Shown in pieces: positions 57,450 to 64,000 of a stretch of DNA of 64,000 nt. This DNA comes from Blattamonas nauphoetae (lineage: Eukaryota > Preaxostyla > Oxymonadida): assembly GCA_033064195.1 (NCBI GenBank), contig JARBJD010000044.1, forward strand, positions 285,452-349,451, given 5' to 3'. The notes beneath the pieces were generated by a model that saw nothing but the letters and a program-made list of their open reading frames with translations, was not told the origin of the DNA and did no database searches. Numbering within the stretch: position 1 is the first letter of the stretch; every line of letters begins with the position of its first letter. The position numbers and the translations under genes were made by a program.

Positions 57450-57916
57450 TTGTTATAATGAGTTTTGTCCGGTAAAGCGAATGATTAGAGGTCTTGGGGA
57501 GGAATTCCCTCAACCTATTCTCAAACTCTAAATGGGCAAAAGACGTTTGTAAATGATGATTGATTCAGGAAGGGATTGATTTTACTGATGATTGTATGAA
57601 TGGATGCCTTTTGGGGTAATTGTTTGTATGATTATTAGGGATTTATTCTGGAAATGAGTTGATTGTTGTTGAAGGTTTGAATTAGATATATGGATTGTCT
57701 ACCTTTAAAGTGTTGTTTAAGTAAACAGCGTGATAAAAAGATGATCCAATAAAGAATTGAATCAATAGCTCCAAGTGGGCCATTTTTGGTAAGCAGAACT
57801 GGCGATGCGGGATGAACCGAAAGTTGTGTTAAGGTGCCGGAATTTGTGCTCATGAAGATACCATAAAAGGTGTCAATTCATATAGACAGCAGGACGGTGG
57901 CCATGGAAGTCGGTAT

Positions 57917-57950
<34 letters not shown>

Positions 57951-59134
57951 TGAATTGGCCCTGAAAATGGATGGCGCTTCAGCACAATACCTATACACGA
58001 CCAAAAATCATGATGATGATTTTGTGTAGGAGGGCGTGCGGGTTTTTTAGAAGCTATGATGTGAATCATGGTGGAAAAGCCTGTAGTGCTGATCTTGGTG
58101 GTAGTAGCAAATATTCAAATGAGAAACCTCTCAATGGGGGATAATTTTGAAGACTGAAGAGAAGAAAGGTTCCATATGAATCTAATTGAGATATGGGTTA
58201 GTCGACCCTAATGAATCGGTTAAATACCGTGATATAAAAATGGATTTTGTAAAAGCAGGATTCATATTCAGAAAGGGAAGAAGGTTAATATTCCTTCACC
58301 TTTTACGTGTGGATAATTAAAATGGCAACATAAAGAAGCCTGTACTCATCAGAAAACACATCGGGAAGAGTTTTCTTTTCTTCTTAACGACTGATAAAGC
58401 TCGTTGTTAATATTATTTGCATGAGCATTGGGCATGGAAGCGGGTTAACCGGAGAAGTGGCCAATCAGTTGGAAGAGCCCCTCTATTTATATGAGGAAGA
58501 CATTTATTGTTGATAGCAAGTAAAATGGTCCGATTGTGTTTTATGATCCTTGAAACTACAGGGGACTGAATGATTTTCACACGAGGTCGTACTGATAACC
58601 GCAACAGGTCTTCAAGGTGAGGAGCCTCTAGTCGATAGAAGAAAGTAGGTAAGGGAATTCGGCAAAATAGATCCGTAACTTTGGGAAAAGGATTGGCTCT
58701 AAGGATCGGTCCGTCGGGTTCGATGAAAGCGGGTTACTTATTTAGATGGATTGTGTTGATTTGTTGGCGGGCTTGGCAACAGGTCTGCTGATGAGTTGAT
58801 ATAGTCTGTTTAAGGGTGGCAGCGCGTGTCGTAAGTGTGCTTGATTGTGTGTCTATATTGAAGAGGAGACTTTTTGATTGGATGCAAAATTGGGTGCATT
58901 TTCTCGAATCGCTTTTTAATCGAAGCGAGTTAGTTTCGGATTGTAGATCTCGATCTGCAGACGAGATTAATGGAGTAGAAACGATTAACTTAGAACTGGA
59001 ACGGACAAGGGGAATCCGACTGTTTAATTAAAACAAAGCAATGTGAAGGCTGGAAAACGGTGTTGACACATTGTGATTTCTGCTCAGTGCTCTGAATGTC
59101 AAAGTGAAGAAATTCAATCAAGCGCGGGTAAACA

Positions 59135-59178
<44 letters not shown>

Positions 59179-59278
59179 CTCTAATTAGGGACGCGCATGA
59201 ATGGATTAACGAGATTCCCACTGTCCCTATCTACCATCTAGCGAACCCACAGCCAAGGGAACGGGCTTTGGAAGAATC

Positions 59279-59316
<38 letters not shown>

Positions 59317-60209
59317 AGAATCTGTGAAATGATTTAGAGGGTATAGGATAGGTGGGAGAGGGCAACCTCGACAGTGTAATACCACTACTTTTATTATCAT
59401 TTTACTTATTTGATTGTTGAGGAGCATTATATGGTGTACTGGTGTGATATGTTTGTAGTCCTCGGATTATACGCAGATTGCATTTCAGGCCATATTATGA
59501 TTCTGGAACTAAACGTTAAAGGAGTTGGTTTAATTTATGATGATGGGGTCTAGTTGGGGCGACTTGACTAGGTTCTACATTGTATGGCGACTCTGGGGGA
59601 TAGTAGTCTTCGGGCTATGTGTACCTACGTGATCTCATTCAAAGACATTTTCTGATGGGGAGTTCGGCTGGGGCGGCACATCTGTTAAACAACAACGCAG
59701 GTGTCCTAAGATGAGCTCAGTGAGAACAGAAATCTCACGTAGAACAGAAGGGTAAAAGCTCATTTGATTTTGCTTTTCAGTATGAAGACAAACCGTGAAA
59801 GCGTGGCCTAACGATCCTTTGAGTTTTACAAGTGTTAAGCCAGAGGTGTCAGAAAAGTTACCACAGGGATGAATATATAGAAATATGTTGCGATGTAGTT
59901 AGATAGTCCCAGTTAAATATATGTAATATTTAGCTAGTCACTTATGGAAGTAAGTGGCAACACACCTGGTTATTGAAATATATACAGAGATGTATATAAT
60001 CAATAAATCATTTTATAAAGAAATGATTTTGACGGTCGGTAAGGTGTGCACCAAAATGACCATGTATGTATGTGTTTTGGTGTATGGTACGACCTATCCC
60101 AATTATAAAATAATTATTAAATTGTACGACTTGTATAATTGATAATAGTTGACTATTGTTGGTAAATATGAGAACTGGCTTGTGGCAGCCAAGCGTTCAT
60201 AGCGACGTT

Positions 60210-60247
<38 letters not shown>

Positions 60248-60290
60248 CGAAGCAGAATTCGCCAAGTGTTGGATTGTTCACCCACTAACA

Positions 60291-60328
<38 letters not shown>

Positions 60329-60898
60329 TAGTTTTACCCTACTGATGAATTATTGTCGTGATGGTAATTCAAGTTAGTACGAGAGGAACCCTTGAATCGC
60401 ATAATTGGTATTTGTGGTTGGTTGATAGGCCAGTGCCACGAAGCTACCATGCGTGGGATTATGACTGAACGCCTCTAAGTCAGAATCCTTGCCAGATTAA
60501 TGCGAGAATGGTGTCTGGTAAATGACCAGATTTGTATGGATTTGTTATTGATATGGATAATAGTGTGTTTGATGTGTGGATCCGCGGCATGCAAGGCAGA
60601 GTGCTCGTGCGGGCAACCGTGGGGCATTTATGTGTGTGTGTTTCTTGGAGCTGCATGTTTTGCACTTATTGTAGTTGAAATGTAGATCAGCGATAAGGCC
60701 AGCCGTCAACATCAGGCAAGTATGGAATGTGTGTGACAGCGCATCTGTGCATGTTTGATGTGGTTGGTAGACATAATTGCTTGAGAATCCATGCGACGGA
60801 GATCCTTTGTAGACGACTTAAAATGAAGTGGGGATTGTAAATGGCAGAGTAGCTCTACGTTACGATCCATTGAGATTTAGCCCACTTTCTATGATCGA
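56127..60898 (+). rRNA. 28S rRNA (with one insertion)
   Basis: Starts near GATTACCCGCTGAACTGG and AAGCGGAGGAAAAGAAAC. It includes GACCCGAAAGACGGTGAAC, AACTATGACTCTCTTAAGG, GGGACGCGCATGAATGGA, the peptidyl-transferase blocks, the sarcin-ricin loop AGTACGAGAGGAAC (near 60373) and the 3' block near TTTAGCCCACTTTC. Apart from 59871-60172 no interruption was noticed. Ends are approximate. Confidence 0.95.
59871..60172 (+). other. 302-bp insertion in 28S at the L2449 intron site (probable intron)
   Basis: The universal sequence ACAGGGAT/AACTGGCTTGTGG is split exactly after the U that equals E. coli 2449, a known group I intron site. The insertion begins with GAATATATAG and ends ATATGAG. So the 5' exon ends in U and the inserted piece ends in G, the group I rule. 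It is AT-rich with several hairpins and no protein frame. A block resembling the group I S element (AGATAGTCCC, 59900s) lies near its 5' side, which is not the usual place, so a group I core could not be confirmed by eye. Confidence 0.7.
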
Positions 60899-60959
60899 TA
60901 TAAGGAAATGCAAAATATTTCTTTTGTTTAGTGGATGAATTGTACATTAAAGAAATATC

Positions 60960-61260
60960 AATTGTTTAAGTATTTTGACAAAGTATTTTTGACAAAGTAT
61001 TTTTGACAAAGTATATTTGACTAAGTCAATTGTACTAAGTACAAAATGTATTAAGTATTTTGACTAAGTATTTTTATTAAGTACAAAATGTATTGAGTCA
61101 ATAGTACTAAGTACAAAATGTATTAAGTATTTTGACTAAGTACAAATTGTATTAAGTCAATAGTACTAAGTACAGAATGTATTAAGTATTTTGACTAAGG
61201 ACAAATTGTATTAAGTCAATAGTACTAAGTACAAAATGTTTTGAGTCAATAGTGCTAAAG
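60960..61260. repeat. Intergenic-spacer tandem repeats, about 60-bp unit built on AAGTA motifs
   Basis: Repeated TATTAAGTATTTTGACTAAG and TACAAATTGTATTAAGTCAA blocks give a unit near 60 bp. Shorter subrepeats (TTTGACAAAGTAT) occur at the left edge, directly behind 28S. Confidence 0.85.
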
Positions 61261-61499
61261 TCATATTGATATTCTCTATGTATAGTTCTCTTAAACAATT
61301 TGTTAATATTTGGTACAATGGACATTAACATATTGCTTACTTGTGTTGTTCCCAAGTGTAAACAAAGGAATGCATAAGGTAAAAGTGTTAAAGTCAATTT
61401 ATCATTTGTTAACATATTGTGCAATAGGACATTAACAAAAGAAATACTTGTATGTGTATGCAGTGTTGACTTGATGAAATGTGAAGTCATTACTTGATA

Positions 61500-61975
61500 T
61501 GTTCTTGTGTAAGGACATTAAGAGTAAAACACTGTATGGATGTACAAGGGCAATTAATATAATGTCAATGTATTTATACACTGGGACATTAATATTAGTG
61601 AACTCCAATGTATTTATACACTGGGACACTAAGTAATTAATGTACTCCTATGTATTTGTACAAGGGCATATATTAGTAAATGCCTATGTATTTGTACACT
61701 GGGACATTAACTTATTGGCAATGCCTATGTACTTATACACTGGGACATTAATACTAAAGTACTGTATGAATGTACAGGGACATTAAGTGAATCTTAATTC
61801 CTTAACATTCATACAGTGGAGCCAAACACTAAAGTACTGTATGAGTGTACAGTGGAATTACTTTATTAAGAAATTCCTTAACATTTATACAAGGGAGCCA
61901 AACACTGATGTATAGTGTAAGTGTATAGGGAAATTCCTTAAGATTTCCTTAACATTTATACAGTAAGGACAAAAT
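61500..61975. repeat. Second spacer repeat field
   Basis: Variants of TGTATTTATACACTGGGACA and TTAA recur at about 60-bp steps, followed by copies of AAAGTACTGTATGAATGTAC. Units are diverged. Confidence 0.8.
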
Positions 61976-62323
61976 CCTCCTTTTGCCCCTTCATGACCAC
62001 ACTGCTCCCCAACGCGGGGGAGTCAGAACTTCAAACTTGGTTTTGTCTGTGTAGAAAATATCGAGGAATAGAGTTTGGGTGGTTTTCTGCTGGTGTGTTG
62101 CTTTGCACGAGTTTGATTTAACTAGCACAGGGCGAACATTGAGAAAAGGGGTAAAAAAGGGGTAAAATGGCGCCTTGTGGCATTCACACCTCGCCATCCC
62201 GGAATTTCAGAAAATAAAATTGCCCTTTCCTTCATCCTAGCCCTGGACCAGTGCCTCTACAATTTTTCGAGGTTCATCTTGTGCGTCCGCACTGTGCAAT
62301 TGGGTGTTTGGGCCAAATCAAAA

Positions 62324-63818
62324 GTGAACCCACCCTACCTAGGCAAATGCACTGTACAAACCACCAAGAATTGGTCTTGTCATACTTCTCTCATTTTGAA
62401 AATTTATTTTCCCTTTTCTCCACAACCAGCCACCCCCAGACCCCACTCCACACTTGTTCGAAAGCCCTTCCAAAACTCTACCATGCCCCTTTTCCCCCCT
62501 CCCATAGCCCCTCACCCAGCCCGCGCAGCAGCCTTCACAATTTTTCAAAAAGCGCTCTTTTGCCTCTTTTTTCGCCGTATTCGCCCCACATCTCCGCACA
62601 CAGACATCGCACAAACACCCCGTTTGTTGCTGGCGGTAGCCCTGGGTGGCATTGAACTTTTTGGAGAAAGAAATCCTTATCGAACAAGCAATCCGTCCAC
62701 ACGGGCCCTCGCAAGTTGGAAATTCAAAATGATCGATTTTTTGGAACGAGCCCCACGACCCACGCAGACCCCAAAACCACCCAAACCATATTGGCACCCC
62801 TTAAAAACATCTCTATTTGCCATTTTTCACACTTTTTGAAATCTGATTTTCGCCGAAAACCACTTTTTGCATCTCATACTTGGACTTTTCACATACTGTG
62901 CCTACACTGCCTTTGCTCAAACTCGATTTTTCGACTTATTCCAAAGTGTTTTCGATTTTTCCAAAACACAAACAGGTACCCCACATCACCAAACTACCCC
63001 TGTTTAAATTTGGGACCCAACTCCCTCTCGTTGTGGAGTACTGGGCCCACCAACTTTGGTACTTTGGCCTTCTGAAACACTGCACACCCTGTATCTCCAT
63101 ATATACCCGAGATTTTCAAAAACTTTTTCTCAATTGTGCTCATATCCCATCGCAATCACCTCGTTTTGCGTGATTTCCATCGGGGTTGTGATGGGCGCGG
63201 GATGGGGATGCACACTGTGAAAATGGGGATTTTCGAAAAGTCGGGTTTTTGGCTTAAAGAACACGCCACCCCGGATTCAATATTTCCGATTTTGCAAAAT
63301 CTTTTATTTTCTCAAAATATCCTCAGAACACGTCGTGATGACGGTGAGAAAGTTAACTAGACATGCGCGTGGGCGCGTGGGGTGAACTTGAAAAACGCGA
63401 AAAAGGCGATTTTCGCACTTGGCACGCCCACCCACGACGACCCAGAGGAGGCTGGAACGGACGGTTTTGGCAGGATACGCGAGGGGATGGGTCGAATTAT
63501 GGTGGGGTTGGGGTGGTCCTCGTGGGTACTCGTGGCGGGAGAGCGAAAAACACGATTTTTCGGATTTTGGAAGACCCAAAACGCCTTGTACGGCCCACAG
63601 CGCCGGATCGAGAAATTTTCAGAAAATATTTTTTCATTTTCGACGAATCGAGGTCGATTTGACCGGAAATGATCGATTTGGGGTGAGTTGGGATGGTGAA
63701 GGCGCGCGGGGCCGATCTTCAAAAAGTTTTTTGTCAAAAAGTGAAAAAAGTGAAGTATATGACAAGAGCATTTCTTGGTTAATACGAAAGTGCATTCGCC
63801 TAGATAGGGTGAGTTCAC
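62324..63818. repeat. Large inverted repeat in the spacer (arms about 80 bp)
   Basis: The left arm 62324-62405 (GTGAACCCACCCTACCTAGG, then CAAATGCACT...CTTGTCATACTTC) matches the reverse complement of 63735-63818 (GTGAACTCACCCTATCTAGG, then CGAATGCACT...CTTGTCATATACTTC). Between the arms about 1.3 kb is unusually C-rich on the left half and G-rich on the right. The long open frames there are compositional and resemble no protein. Confidence 0.65.
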
Positions 63819-63827
63819 GAGACCTCG

Positions 63828-63848
63828 GGTATATACTATAGGAGGGAG
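63828..63848 (+). promoter_or_regulatory. TATA-like box in the rDNA spacer (possible Pol I start site)
   Basis: GGGTATATACTATAGGAGGG lies just outside the right arm of the inverted repeat and faces right, in rDNA direction. Sequence downstream up to the window end shows no 18S start. The call is inference from position and shape only. Confidence 0.3.
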
Positions 63849-64000
63849 TTGGAAAAAACTCTTGACAGTGTAAAGACTCGATTTTGAAAAGTCTAGTCCT
63901 CTGTTGTCCAGGCTAGCACGTTGTTAATGGATGTGGCAAGGTACGTAAAAAAGACTAGTAGATGTGGGCATGTTGCTATGCTCGTCCACGCGAACGACTA

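Noticed and set aside
62177-62839. 220-codon Pro/His-rich plus-strand ORF in the spacer
   Set aside because: It lies in a C-rich block of the rDNA spacer. Overlapping frames are open too, so composition explains it.

Overview
The window is nuclear DNA of a unicellular eukaryote. It carries split protein genes with GT-AG introns, a eukaryotic rRNA operon (18S, ITS1, 5.8S, ITS2, 28S), and genes found only in eukaryotes: TRM11, GPATCH1, WDR20, RTEL1, PIG-X, MORN3, an ELMO-domain protein and the V-ATPase a subunit. MORN3 fits a flagellated cell. Most introns are only 29-50 nt, many start GTATNN, and spacers between genes are tens to hundreds of bases. A compact flagellated protist, possibly an oxymonad-like metamonad, fits, but that placement is inference. 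The standard genetic code works throughout.

Layout. (1) 1-16 kb is an accessory, gene-poor zone. It has one partial gene at the left edge, decayed coding fragments, a family of inverted-repeat elements, two inverted copies of a tRNA-derived SINE-like repeat, one Tc1-type transposase, two Merlin/IS1595-like transposase relics, a pogo-like DDE relic and a C2H2-like relic. (2) 15.6-53.9 kb is gene-dense: an unidentified minus-strand gene, a coiled-coil RING protein, TRM11, GPATCH1, WDR20, RTEL1, PIG-X, MORN3, an unidentified helical protein, an ELMO-domain membrane protein, V-ATPase subunit a, and a gene of about 3,970 codons with an N-terminal FYVE-like zinc finger. A 1.1-kb foldback element lies within one intron of that giant gene. 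(3) 54.4-60.9 kb is an rDNA unit whose 18S lacks its 5' third. Its 28S has a 302-bp insertion exactly at the conserved L2449 site. (4) 60.9-64 kb is spacer with two tandem-repeat fields, a large inverted repeat, and a TATA-like box that might be the promoter of another rDNA unit.

Exon models were built by hand from the reading frames and the GT-AG signals. Where all phases agree and the joined protein matches a known family (TRM11, GPATCH1, WDR20, PIG-X, MORN3, ELMO, V-ATPase a) they are good. The 5' ends of the genes at 6.5-7.2, 15.6-16.3 and 33.4-36.0 kb are unresolved. The genes do not form one pathway. They are mostly housekeeping functions: tRNA modification, splicing, deubiquitinase regulation, genome stability, GPI-anchor synthesis, flagellum, small-GTPase regulation and organelle acidification. 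PIG-X and MORN3 are divergent with only 21 bp between start codons.
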